Assembly: GCA_025350595.1 (NCBI GenBank)
Contig: JANXXP010000185.1
Span: forward strand, 1 to 50,938
DNA from: Bacteroidota bacterium
Lineage (GTDB): Bacteria; Bacteroidota; Bacteroidia; Bacteroidales; VadinHA17
Direction: 5' to 3'
Length of the DNA stretch: 50,938 nucleotides
Of this stretch, positions 1 to 8,820 are shown one piece after another. The first letter of the stretch is position 1, and each line of letters starts with the position of its first letter. Under the pieces are notes generated by a model. That model had not been told where the DNA came from. It ran no database searches and saw only the letters and a program-made list of their open reading frames with translations. Position numbers and translations under genes: made by a program.

Positions 1-3000
1 AGGTAATAGCGACCAAGGCTGTTCCATCCTCCTTCGGCAGTTTCATAATCAACGGTTATATCTTCAACACCTTCATCGTGATACACTTTATAATGCATGT
101 CTTTATATTCACTCTCAGCCTGAGCGGGTCCACCTGGTCCACCGGGTCCGGCCTGGCCACCTGGTCCACCCTGACCTCCACCGCCCTGTCCACCCTGACG
201 AGCCTGACGACCCTGACCACCTCCAGCACCGCCTCTTATCATCATCCTGTCGACCGACTTTCCGATGTAGCAATAGATATCATAATAGCCGGGTTCCTTA
301 ATAACTGCATGCCATGTAATTATTCTGTCACCAGTTCCGCTTCGGGTATATACTGATGAACGGATATATTTTCCATAATAATTGGCTGAGACAACTGGCT
401 GCCAGAATTCCGGCGTGTTCCACTGACTAATCTGCATGTAAGTTGTACTTTCCCTGTTTTTGATTCCGAGAAGTCTTTTCAGCGGACTAACAGAGGTACG
501 TTTTGTAATATTGAAGCCGGGATCTTCATTATCAACAATTATATCTGAAGGGTCTGCGGATGATGGCATCGTTGATTGAAGCTCTTCTCCCGTAAACTCT
601 TTTGTGGTACTTTTTGATTTTAATATCTCAGTTATAGGTTTGGTGATTTCACCCGGAATATTCTTGGCAAAAAGGGTGTTTATCATCATAGCTCTTGGCT
701 GAGCATCAAGCACGATTCCAATTTTCTTAGATTCGCGTGGACCCATAAACACTATCTTTGAGATATCCGCAGCTTCCATTCCTCTTCCCTGCATTGAGAT
801 CGTAAATCTGCTACCTCCTCCGCCACCCCCAGTGCCCTGGATATTCATTGCCATCATGCCTCCTCCGCCACCTCTTCCGCCTTGTCCTCCTGTTCTGAAC
901 GATACGTTAAAGAGTCCGGCAACCGGTTCTGGATTCGAAGCATTGAAAGTTACCTGGTATCTCGATCTGTCACCAACTACAATAGAATTAGCCTGAACAT
1001 TATCGATAAGAAAGCCTGGTTGTTCTTTCCCATTGTACCAGTCGTTCAGGTAAGGAAAGAATTCAAAGTCGAATTTGTCTTTTACATCTGCATTGAACTG
1101 AAGAATATCAACACTTTTAAATTTATGATCATCAATATATTTTGCGAACCATGTTTTAAATTCTTCTATCCCTGCCTTTGACCTTAAAAGATTGAAGAAC
1201 CAGTCACCTTTAACAGTAAGTACGGTTTTTATTGTATCTCCCAGAGGATTCCTGGCAAGAAGATCCTTAAAGCTGGATTCTTTAAGAATGAGGTTTGCCT
1301 TGTCATTATCAGAGAGTACTCCAAGCATGGCGGCAAAACCTGTACGAGGACCAGCTTGAGAGATCTGTTGAAGATGAGATTCGAATACAGCATTTATAAC
1401 AGGATAATCTGATGAGTAGAAATTGTTTTTAAAGAAGTAGAAACTTGGTCCGAGTCTATATCTGGTTGGTTCGTTTGATGCAACTCCGTTTGTGAACCTG
1501 AAATTTTCACCACTGATGAAAGCATTTCGGACAAACGTATTGAAGAGTCTGACCTGTAATTCTTTATCTGTTACGATCTGGTTGTTTCTAACGTTTCTCT
1601 TTTTTTGTCGGGTGAACTGTTTATAGAAACCTGCATTCTCGATGGTGGATAATTTCTCAGGAAGCAGAACCATAGAAGGTTGTACCTCGGCTCTGGTTTG
1701 AGTGTTATTCTTAGGGAAAGAGTAGAATTGAACCGGAACCTCAACCATACAAAGAGTTTTAAATGGATATTTGGTGGAGAAATTTGTTTCCAGTTCCCGC
1801 ATAATTCCGGAAATCAGGTTAGGAAGAGTGTCCTTTATCAGGGCAAGATCCTTTTTATAGTAGTCGTTTCCGGGGAAATAGTAGCTGATATATTTTACCG
1901 AATCAACTTTAAGGGTGTCGGATTTATAATTTCCGATAGCAAGAGTAATTCCTGTTAAAGGACCTTCGGGTTTGAAAATACTGTACTGATCGTCAAAGCT
2001 CTTTTTTCCCTGTGAAACTGCGACAAGTCCTTTTTCTGTTTTTACACGAAGGGTATAGCTGGTAAAATCAATCTTTATCCGGGCAGGGTTTGTCGGATAA
2101 TAATTTAATCCTGATACAGGATACCAGTGAGTTTCCGGAGTCAGAAGAACATAGCTGTTATCTAGAAAAGCCTGTCTTTTGTGAACGTTCAGTAATTGGA
2201 TTCTGTAAGCTGTCTCCTTAATATTGTCGTCATACTTCGGATAGCAGAATGATTCATTGATACCTCCTGAATACGAGATCTCCACACTGTCAATCTGTCC
2301 GCGATCCAGCTTTCTTCCCGGATCAATTTCAATTATATGATTTGTTTTTGTGAAAGGTAGATTTTTACCTCCGCTTGTTATCTTACTTACATTTAATGAA
2401 GGATTCAGCGAAAAGATATAAGTGCTTAACGGATCTTTGTTGTCGTTTTGAATTTTAAGATTTGCTGTGGCTTCTAATAATTCGCCCTTGTGAATAAAAT
2501 CTATTGAAGCTTTTATAGTAGTTGGAAAATTTTTGTTTTCAAACTTCCGGTTTGTTTCAATAACCAGACTCTTATTTTCCATTGAAGTGCTATAAACAGA
2601 ATATACATTCAGCCCGCATACAACTGAACCGGCTGTGAAAACAACCAGGAAAATATATGTCAGAGTTCGGTGGAGTTTAGACTGGGGTAAACGGTTGAAA
2701 AGCAATATTGTCAATGATACAAGCGCCATCCCAAGGAAAAAGTACAGGAGTCTCTGGTTAGCAATAAATCCAAGGTTGTCGAACCCGATTACCGCCGACT
2801 TAAAAACGGGAACTCCGAATGCCATATAGTCGAATATTGAACCAAATCTGAACCACAGGTAGAACATGTTGAGGGCGGCAATACCAAGAAGTATTAGAAA
2901 GGTAATAGCCTGGTTTCGAAGCAATGACATAAGAACAAAAGCAAGTCCTAGACTGAAGATTATTGTCGGCACACAAATTATAAGCAGATAGTAGAAATAC

Positions 3001-3434
3001 GACATATAATCGATCGACATGCTTTTCGATATGATATTCATTAGCAGACCAATTCCAAGAATAATAATGTCAAGTCCAAGGAAAAGACGCAGGATACCCC
3101 ATGTCTTTCCGATAATATATTCGAAATTCGACATTGACCTTGTATAAAGGACCTCATTGGTATCAACTTTCTTGTCGCGTTTCAGAAAATCAGCAGCAAG
3201 AAAAATTACAACTATTGACTGTGCTATATTCAGAATGAACAAATTGAAAAGGGGTAAGCATGATGAGATAGAAACCATGTCCCACGACTCGTTGCCTATT
3301 GGGGAAAAGAAACCGATATTGATAATTGTAAAGATGAACAGGGCTCCAAGTGAGAATAATCTGAAGAACCAGCTTCTCCTTAATGTTTTTGCTTCATACT
3401 TTGCAACTGTACTTATGTTATGAAGAAATTCCAT
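1..3434 (-). CDS. ABC-2 type permease fused to degenerate M1-like and golvesin-like domains (3' end outside window)
   Basis: The frame is open from the ATG at 3434-3432 to the window edge, giving more than 1,140 residues without a stop. About 275 N-terminal residues form roughly seven membrane helices of an ABC-2 permease. A long extracytoplasmic part then resembles the N-terminal beta domain and following region of M1 aminopeptidases, as in known permease/M1 fusions of Bacteroidota, but I found no HExxH zinc motif anywhere in the translation. The last part looks like a golvesin-type beta-sandwich (PGYYDIYCYIGK, then VDYETAEGGWNSLGRYY), with a Gly/Gln/Pro-rich tract (about 120-235) between its two halves. 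A second Gly-rich stretch lies near 795-895. The start is 13 bases after the ATPase stop, so the two genes form one transporter operon. Substrate unknown. Confidence 0.8.
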   Translation of the reverse strand, partial: MEFLHNISTVAKYEAKTLRRSWFFRLFSLGALFIFTIINIGFFSPIGNESWDMVSISSCLPLFNLFILNIAQSIVVIFLAADFLKRDKKVDTNEVLYTRSMSNFEYIIGKTWGILRLFLGLDIIILGIGLLMNIISKSMSIDYMSYFYYLLIICVPTIIFSLGLAFVLMSLLRNQAITFLILLGIAALNMFYLWFRFGSIFDYMAFGVPVFKSAVIGFDNLGFIANQRLLYFFLGMALVSLTILLFNRLPQSKLHRTLTYIFLVVFTAGSVVCGLNVYSVYSTSMENKSLVIETNRKFENKNFPTTIKASIDFIHKGELLEATANLKIQNDNKDPLSTYIFSLNPSLNVSKITSGGKNLPFTKTNHIIEIDPGRKLDRGQIDSVEISYSGGINESFCYPKYDDNIKETAYRIQLLNVHKRQAFLDNSYVLLTPETHWYPVSGLNYYPTNPARIKIDFTSYTLRVKTEKGLVAVSQGKKSFDDQYSIFKPEGPLTGITLAIGNYKSDTLKVDSVKYISYYFPGNDYYKKDLALIKDTLPNLISGIMRELETNFSTKYPFKTLCMVEVPVQFYSFPKNNTQTRAEVQPSMVLLPEKLSTIENAGFYKQFTRQKKRNVRNNQIVTDKELQVRLFNTFVRNAFISGENFRFTNGVASNEPTRYRLGPSFYFFKNNFYSSDYPVINAVFESHLQQISQAGPRTGFAAMLGVLSDNDKANLILKESSFKDLLARNPLGDTIKTVLTVKGDWFFNLLRSKAGIEEFKTWFAKYIDDHKFKSVDILQFNADVKDKFDFEFFPYLNDWYNGKEQPGFLIDNVQANSIVVGDRSRYQVTFNASNPEPVAGLFNVSFRTGGQGGRGGGGGMMAMNIQGTGGGGGGSRFTISMQGRGMEAADISKIVFMGPRESKKIGIVLDAQPRAMMINTLFAKNIPGEITKPITEILKSKSTTKEFTGEELQSTMPSSADPSDIIVDNEDPGFNITKRTSVSPLKRLLGIKNRESTTYMQISQWNTPEFWQPVVSANYYGKYIRSSVYTRSGTGDRIITWHAVIKEPGYYDIYCYIGKSVDRMMIRGGAGGGQGRQARQGGQGGGGQGGPGGQAGPGGPGGPAQAESEYKDMHYKVYHDEGVEDITVDYETAEGGWNSLGRYY

Positions 3435-3447
3435 AATGGTTTAATTA

Positions 3448-4341
3448 TTAGTCAGTGATATCGGCTTGTAATTTATGCTCCATAAAATAAACATAAGCAT
3501 GTTCGATGTTCGGTATAATGCTTGTTGAAGCATATTCGGGAACATCATCAGAAACGATCTGTACTTCCCAGCCCGATTCGACCGGAATTGTTGAGATCAC
3601 ATTATACCGTTCCTTAACCCTTTCATATTCGTATGGGTTTAGGTTTAGTTTAAATACGTGTCCTTCAGCATTTTTTACCAGGTTTTCAGGTGAGCCTGAG
3701 AAGACAAGTTCCCCTTTATTGAGAAGAGCCATTCCCTGGCAAGTGGAAGATATGTCACCTACAATGTGGGTTGAAAGGATAATTGTAACATCGTGCTGGG
3801 TTAACTGAGAGAGAATATTCCTGAACCGGATCCTTTCATCAGGATCAAGACCCGTTGTAGGCTCATCAACGACAATTATTCTTGGATTTCCAATAAGGGC
3901 CTGGGCAATTCCCAGACGTCGTTTCATCCCTCCCGATAACCTGTTTGCCTGCCTGTCGCGAACCTCAAGAAGTCCTACCTGGTCGAGAAGCCTGTCGACT
4001 TCCGTAAGCCTCTCCCTTCTGTTTTTCAGTCCTGCAAGCGATCCGGAATAATCGAGAAATTCCCAGGTTTTCAGAGAAGTAAAAAACCTGAAGTCCTGAG
4101 GAAGATAACCAAGCACTTTCCGAAGCTCTTTTCTGTGTTTCTGGATATCCATCCCATCAACCAGCACCAGTCCTGAGGATGGTTTCATGAGGGTTACCAT
4201 TATTCTCATGAGACTTGACTTCCCTGCGCCATTTGGTCCCAGAAGTCCGAACATACCGGTCCCGAATTCAAGGTTTATATCTTTTAATGCGTGATTGCCG
4301 TTTGGATATATTTTGTTAAGTCCCTGAATCTCAATTTTCAT
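3448..4341 (-). CDS. ABC transporter ATP-binding protein
   Basis: This 297-residue cytoplasmic ATPase should power the permease encoded immediately downstream. Walker A is GPNGAGKSS (residues 35-43), the ABC signature LSGGMK starts at 135, and Walker B IIVVDEPTTGLDP starts at 155. A switch histidine lies in LSTHIVGD. Domain order and length fit the CcmA/drug-exporter class of ATPases that pair with ABC-2 permeases. About 70 residues after the switch region form a C-terminal extension typical of this class. It probably heads the pair, although a possible 29-residue membrane peptide ORF lies 118 bases upstream on the same strand. The exported substrate cannot be told from sequence. Confidence 0.92.
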   Translation of the reverse strand: MKIEIQGLNKIYPNGNHALKDINLEFGTGMFGLLGPNGAGKSSLMRIMVTLMKPSSGLVLVDGMDIQKHRKELRKVLGYLPQDFRFFTSLKTWEFLDYSGSLAGLKNRRERLTEVDRLLDQVGLLEVRDRQANRLSGGMKRRLGIAQALIGNPRIIVVDEPTTGLDPDERIRFRNILSQLTQHDVTIILSTHIVGDISSTCQGMALLNKGELVFSGSPENLVKNAEGHVFKLNLNPYEYERVKERYNVISTIPVESGWEVQIVSDDVPEYASTSIIPNIEHAYVYFMEHKLQADITD

Positions 4342-4459
4342 ATATTCTCAGTTTAGGTATGAAGAGTGTCACCGATTCACGCATTTGACATATTAAAGAC
4401 GGAATTTATTTCAAATGTTACATAATAATTTAATGTTTTACAACATAAGTTAATGGCGC

Positions 4460-4549
4460 TCACCTTAACCTGACACTAATTGTTGCGGCAAGAATAATGA
4501 GAGCTATAAAACTGAGCAATGAAATAAATATGATTTTACTTGTTTTCAT
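4460..4549 (-). CDS. possible 29-residue single-helix membrane peptide
   Basis: A short ORF begins ATGAAAACAAGTAAAATC and ends in TGA. It encodes a lysine-containing N-terminus followed by about 20 hydrophobic residues (Ile, Leu, Phe, Ala) and ends SVRLR. This is either a small membrane protein or the surviving N-terminus of a longer secreted protein, since the pattern (MKTSK, then a hydrophobic helix) also suits a signal anchor. A 21-codon ORF (4634-4569) lies 19 bases upstream on the same strand and includes KILGITFEELKPYF. Neither could be matched to a family. They lie in the 485-base gap between the ABC operon and the HD gene, which otherwise holds only a promoter and a dispersed repeat. 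Confidence 0.3.
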   Translation of the reverse strand: MKTSKIIFISLLSFIALIILAATISVRLR

Positions 4550-4670
4550 CTGTTTGTGTGTTAATTGTTTAAGTGAAATAGGGTTTAAGTTCTTCGAAGG
4601 TGATTCCTAAGATTTTGGTCTGTCTCACTATCATCGGCAATTCTCCCTCCTAAACCTCTCAACAATAATG

Positions 4671-4700
4671 ATGTCATCCCGAGCGTCTGCGAGGGATCCT
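4671..4700. repeat. dispersed GTCATCCCGAGCG-type intergenic element
   Basis: The sequence GTCATCCCGAGCG followed by GCGAGGGATCC makes an ATCCC/GGGAT stem. I recognise this wording as a repeat common between genes in Bacteroidota and other bacteria. It indicates that the stretch before 4827 is non-coding, even though the HD frame stays open through it. Confidence 0.55.
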
Positions 4701-4780
4701 TTGGCTTATAGAAGTATTAACAAAACGATACTTTTAATGGGGAATGTATCTCCCTGCTTCCAACTTCCGGCTCCCTGCTA

Positions 4781-4810
4781 CTTGCTTTCCAAAACAAATT
4801 CCTATTTTTG
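4781..4810 (+). promoter_or_regulatory. Bacteroidota-type promoter for the HD gene
   Basis: CTTG (4781-4784), 18 bases, then TATTTTTG (4803-4810), an exact match to the -7 consensus TAnnTTTG. Transcription would start near 4815-4818, about 10 bases before the proposed GTG start at 4827. This argues against the longer reading frame from 4668. Confidence 0.55.
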
Positions 4811-4826
4811 TATTAAATTTTTCCAT

Positions 4827-6080
4827 GTGGCTTATCTTACAAACAAGCATAAAATTATTAATGATCCGGTTTATGGCTTTATCAGCATTCCGGGCGATTT
4901 TATTTTTGACCTCATAGAACATCCTTGGTTTCAGCGGTTGAGAAATATCAAGCAACTTGGTTTAACAAGTTTTGTATATCCCGGGGCAAATCACAGCAGG
5001 TTTCAGCATGGCCTGGGAGCACTGCACCTTATGCACATGGCTATCCGTACTCTCCGAAGTAAAGGTGTAAATATTTCACCTGAGGAGGAGGAGGCCACTT
5101 ATATTGCTATCCTGCTTCATGATATCGGACATGGTCCATTCTCTCATGCTCTTGAAACTTCAATAATCGGTGGTATTACTCATGAAGATCTTTCTCTTCT
5201 TTTGATGCGAAAACTAAATGAGCAGTATGACGGAAAGCTTACCCTTGCGATTAAAATATTCCGGGGAACTTATCCCAGAAAATTCCTGCATGAACTTATT
5301 TCAGGTCAGGTTGACATGGACCGTCTTGACTACCTAGGCAGGGATAGTTTTTTTACTGGTGTTATAGAAGGTTCTGTTGGATCAGAAAGAATTATCCGAA
5401 TGCTGAATGTTGTTGATGACAGACTTGTTATCGATGAAAAAGGGATCTACTCACTTGAGAATTTTATAATTGCCAGAAGACTGATGTACTGGCAGGTTTA
5501 TATGCATAAGACGGTCCTTTCATCTGAAAGTCTGCTTGTTAATATTCTCAGGAGAGCAAAAGAACTTGCAAATGAAGGAGCAGATCTTTATGCAACTCCT
5601 GCACTCAGATTTTTTCTTTACAATAAAATAGGTCAGCCTGATCTTGCTGAAAAAGGTAACTTTCCTTCAGGATTGATTGCAGCAAATTTTACCCGACTCG
5701 ATGATACTGATATTTTGGTTGCTGCAAAATACTGGGCCGATCATTCCGACAGAGTTCTTTCAGACTTGTCGGGCAGATTAATACGAAGAGATCTGTTCGC
5801 CATCGAGTTACAGAATGAACCGTTTCATCGTGAAAGGGTAAAAGATCTTAAATCCCTGGCCGGAAAATTAATGAAAGTCGGACCTGCACTTGAAGGATAC
5901 TATGTTTTCACAGACAGTATCTCAAATCTGGCTTATACACCTGAAGCTACCGATGTTAAAATTGTACTTAAAAATGGTAAAACAGCGGATATTACCACTG
6001 TTTCTGATATGTTCGATCATAGATTCCTTTCCGAAAGAATTACAAAGTACTTTCTTTGCTATCCAAAAGAATGCCGATGA
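4827..6080 (+). CDS. HD domain phosphohydrolase (dNTPase/SAMHD1-like)
   Basis: This is a 417-residue HD-superfamily metal-dependent phosphohydrolase, probably acting on nucleotides such as dNTPs. The family signature runs from NDPVYGFISIPGD through EHPWFQRLR, H61 (FQHGLG) and H98-D99 in LLHDIGHGPFSH, to the downstream aspartate in DMDRLDYLGRDS, completing the H..HD..D metal site. The frame is open back to an ATG at 4668. I chose the GTG at 4827 because family members begin just before the NKHKIINDPVYG segment, the upstream translation is Cys/Pro-rich and unlike the family, and a promoter lies at 4781-4810. It is transcribed towards the lpx genes, 180 bases ahead of lpxD. Exact substrate unknown. 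Confidence 0.85.
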   Translation: MAYLTNKHKIINDPVYGFISIPGDFIFDLIEHPWFQRLRNIKQLGLTSFVYPGANHSRFQHGLGALHLMHMAIRTLRSKGVNISPEEEEATYIAILLHDIGHGPFSHALETSIIGGITHEDLSLLLMRKLNEQYDGKLTLAIKIFRGTYPRKFLHELISGQVDMDRLDYLGRDSFFTGVIEGSVGSERIIRMLNVVDDRLVIDEKGIYSLENFIIARRLMYWQVYMHKTVLSSESLLVNILRRAKELANEGADLYATPALRFFLYNKIGQPDLAEKGNFPSGLIAANFTRLDDTDILVAAKYWADHSDRVLSDLSGRLIRRDLFAIELQNEPFHRERVKDLKSLAGKLMKVGPALEGYYVFTDSISNLAYTPEATDVKIVLKNGKTADITTVSDMFDHRFLSERITKYFLCYPKECR

Positions 6081-6137
6081 CTAAAAAAATAGTTATAATT
6101 ACTAATATGTTTAAATTCAGTTATTTGTCGAGTTTTT

Positions 6138-6177
6138 GACCCCTTTCTTGGGGGTGTTGAAAAAGTCCTTTTTCTAC
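6138..6177 (+). repeat. small hairpins after the HD gene
   Basis: ACCCC/GGGGT (around TTTCTT) is followed by GAAAAA/TTTTTC around GTCC. The wording resembles dispersed intergenic repeats of Bacteroidota. They could end HD transcription, but no clear T-tract follows the GC-rich stem. Confidence 0.35.
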
Positions 6178-6260
6178 AGCCTCAAGGGATAGCGGTAATA
6201 TAGTGTAAGACAAATACTTAAATCGAAAATAAAGCTATTTCTAATTTAAAAATATTTATC

Positions 6261-7298
6261 ATGGAATTTACTGCTGCTACAATAGCCGGATTTTTAAAAG
6301 GTGAAATTGAAGGTGACCCTGAGATTAAAGTTAACACCGTTGCCAAAATAGAAGACGGGCAAGCCGGAGCTTTATCATTTCTCGCTAATCCGAAATATGA
6401 ACACTATATTTATACAACAAAATCATCCGTAGTACTTGTTAATAAAAGTTTTATTCCATCCTCAAAGATTTCGGCGACACTTATTAAAGTCGAAAACTCA
6501 TATGAAGCTTTTGCTTCACTGCTTACCCTTGTAGAAGAAGCAAGACCTAAGAAGAAAGGTATTCATCCGACAGCTGTTATTGAACCAACTGCAAAAATCG
6601 GAACAGATGTTTATATCGGACCCTTTGTTTCCATTGGAGAAAATTGTACTGTTGGGGATGGCTGTTCGTTATATCCTCATGTTGCTCTTGGGGATAATTC
6701 ACGAGTCGGAAAAAACACCATTATTTATCCGGGTGTCACAATTTATCATGAATGTGTTGTCGGCTCAGGTTGCATAATACATGCCGGAACAGTGATTGGG
6801 AGTGACGGATTTGGTTTTGCACCACAGGATGGAAGTGAATACAAGAAGATACCCCAGATCGGGAATGTCATCATTGAAGATAATGTTGAGATCGGGGCAA
6901 ATGTTGCAATCGACAGGGCGACAATGGGATCCACAATTTTACATAATGGTGTTAAACTCGATAATCTCATTCAGATCGGACATAACGTGGAGATAGGAGA
7001 GAATACAGTAATGGCTGCTGAGTCAGGGGTTGCCGGATCAGCGAAAATCGGAAAGAATTGTATGATAGGTGGTCAAGTTGCAATTAACGGTCATATTCAG
7101 ATTGCAAACGGAACTAAAATCGGAGCTCAGTCAGGTATTCTGGGTGAAATTAAAGAAGAGAATACAGTTCTTATTGGGACTCCTGCGATTGAATTAAAAC
7201 AGTTTCTGAGATCCTCAGTGATTTTCAAAAGGTTGCCCGATCTGAAAGCTAAAATTGATACTCTTGAAAAAGAGTTGGAATCATTGAAAAAGAAGTAG
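6261..7298 (+). CDS. lpxD: UDP-3-O-acylglucosamine N-acyltransferase
   Basis: LpxD adds the N-linked 3-hydroxyacyl chain from acyl-ACP to UDP-3-O-acylglucosamine, the third step of lipid A synthesis, in the cytoplasm. The 345 residues show the usual three parts. An N-terminal uridine-binding domain has the family phrase [19 protein letters not shown] left-handed beta-helix of hexapeptide repeats follows ([14 protein letters not shown], then [13 protein letters not shown] and many more), with the catalytic-type segment [13 protein letters not shown]-terminal helix ends in a charged tail. Length is normal. It begins the cluster lpxD, lpxC-fabZ, lpxA, with 121 bases before lpxC. The acyl donor carrier, AcpP, is encoded at 45519. 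Confidence 0.96.
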   Translation: MEFTAATIAGFLKGEIEGDPEIKVNTVAKIEDGQAGALSFLANPKYEHYIYTTKSSVVLVNKSFIPSSKISATLIKVENSYEAFASLLTLVEEARPKKKGIHPTAVIEPTAKIGTDVYIGPFVSIGENCTVGDGCSLYPHVALGDNSRVGKNTIIYPGVTIYHECVVGSGCIIHAGTVIGSDGFGFAPQDGSEYKKIPQIGNVIIEDNVEIGANVAIDRATMGSTILHNGVKLDNLIQIGHNVEIGENTVMAAESGVAGSAKIGKNCMIGGQVAINGHIQIANGTKIGAQSGILGEIKEENTVLIGTPAIELKQFLRSSVIFKRLPDLKAKIDTLEKELESLKKK

Positions 7299-7419
7299 TT
7301 TTACTCTCCGGTCGGAATTGAATATGTTGCAGGAAATTAAGTTATAAGAGATTTTTCTGGATTGTTCGAAATATTTTTCTTTTTTTTGTATCCGGAATTT
7401 AACATAATATCTGGTATTG

Positions 7420-8814
7420 ATGAGTGAAAAACAAAGGACTCTTGCAAAAGAAATAAGTCTGACCGGAAAGGGGTTACATACAGGCATTGAGGTAATAATG
7501 ACATTCAAGCCGGCTCCGGCCAATCATGGCTATAAATTTTGCAGGGTTGATCTTCCCGGCAAACCTGTAATTGATGCGCTTGCAGAACACGTAACTGATA
7601 CTTCTCGTGGTACAACACTTGTTCAGAACAATGCTTCTGTCTCAACTATTGAGCATGTTCTGGCTGCATTTCATGGATTACAGGTTGATAATGCCCTGAT
7701 AGAATTGAACGGTGCCGAGGCCCCTATTATGGGTGGGTCATCATCGGCGTTTGTCGAAGCTATTAAAGAAGCAGGTATTGTAGATCTGAGAGAAGACAGA
7801 AATTATTTTGTTGTAAAACAGAAGATTACCTTTTCTGATGAAGAACATGGAGTGGATCTGATTGTATATCCTGATGACCATTTCAGTGTCAATGTTCTTA
7901 TTGATTACAACTCCAAAATACTTGGTAACCAGTATTCTATTCTCGATAATATTGATCGTTTTGAAAAAGATATAAGCAGGAGCAGAACCTTTGTATTTTT
8001 TCACGAACTGGAGCCTCTTTTCAAGATGGGTCTCATAAAAGGCGGTGATCTTGATAATGCAATTGTTATACTTGAAAAAGAGGTCGAACAGTCAGAATTA
8101 GATCGCATTGCCAAACTGTTTAATCGTCCCGGAATAAGTACTCATACTGCCGGCATCCTAAATAGTACAGAGTTACGTTACCCAAATGAACCTGCCCGAC
8201 ATAAGTTACTTGACATTCTTGGTGATCTGGCTCTTGTCGGTCATCCGATAAAAGGGAAGGTGGTAGCAACTCGTCCCGGCCATAGTGCCAACACAAAGCT
8301 GGCTAAACTTATGAGACTGGAGATGAAAAAGGCTCTTTCGAAAAAAGATATACCGGTTTATGATCCTTCTCAGCCACCTGTGTTCACAGTTGAGGAGATT
8401 AAGAAAAGGTTGCCTCACAGGTATCCATTTTTACTTGTTGATAAAGTAATTTCCCTTGATGAATCCTCGATTGTTGGGATAAAAAATGTCACCTTCAATG
8501 AGACCTTCTTTCAGGGACATTTTCCTGATGAACCAATCATGCCGGGGGTTTTGCTTGTTGAAGCGCTGGCACAGACAGGAGGATTACTTGTTCTAAGTAC
8601 CGTTGAAGAACCCGAAAAGTATTCCACATATTTCCTTAAGATCGACAAAGTGAAATTCAAGAATAAAGTTGTTCCCGGTGATACAGTTATTTTGAAAATG
8701 GAATTGACCGATGTTGTAAGAAGGGGAATCGTTACAATGTTCGGACAGGCATTTGTTGGAAATAAACTTGTCCTTGAAGGTGAGCTGACTGCGCAGATTG
8801 TAAAAAATAGATAG
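7420..8814 (+). CDS. lpxC-fabZ: bifunctional UDP-3-O-acyl-GlcNAc deacetylase / 3-hydroxyacyl-ACP dehydratase
   Basis: Residues 1-305 are LpxC, the zinc deacetylase that commits UDP-3-O-acyl-GlcNAc to lipid A. Residues 320-464 are FabZ, which dehydrates 3-hydroxyacyl-ACP in fatty acid elongation. LpxC metal ligands are H79 (TIEHVLAAF), H261 and D265 (HKLLDILGD), with the general acid H288 in RPGH. FabZ carries LPHRYPFLLVDKV, catalytic H367 in GHFPDEPIMPG and E381 fourteen residues later, the standard spacing. This fusion is characteristic of Bacteroidota and joins the two enzymes competing for the hydroxyacyl-ACP pool. I chose the ATG at 7420 over the TTG just before it. lpxA follows after 6 bases, so they are co-transcribed. 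Confidence 0.97.
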   Translation: MSEKQRTLAKEISLTGKGLHTGIEVIMTFKPAPANHGYKFCRVDLPGKPVIDALAEHVTDTSRGTTLVQNNASVSTIEHVLAAFHGLQVDNALIELNGAEAPIMGGSSSAFVEAIKEAGIVDLREDRNYFVVKQKITFSDEEHGVDLIVYPDDHFSVNVLIDYNSKILGNQYSILDNIDRFEKDISRSRTFVFFHELEPLFKMGLIKGGDLDNAIVILEKEVEQSELDRIAKLFNRPGISTHTAGILNSTELRYPNEPARHKLLDILGDLALVGHPIKGKVVATRPGHSANTKLAKLMRLEMKKALSKKDIPVYDPSQPPVFTVEEIKKRLPHRYPFLLVDKVISLDESSIVGIKNVTFNETFFQGHFPDEPIMPGVLLVEALAQTGGLLVLSTVEEPEKYSTYFLKIDKVKFKNKVVPGDTVILKMELTDVVRRGIVTMFGQAFVGNKLVLEGELTAQIVKNR

Positions 8815-8820
8815 AAGATA

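Noticed and set aside
1810-1830. AGGTTAG-like word similar to the small RNA motif
   Set aside because: It lies inside the permease coding sequence and has no terminator hairpin nearby; a chance match.
78-3423. Several plus-strand ORFs (for example 78-356, 882-1181, 1680-1958)
   Set aside because: They lie opposite one continuous minus-strand frame of over 1,140 codons with clear membrane and domain sequence.
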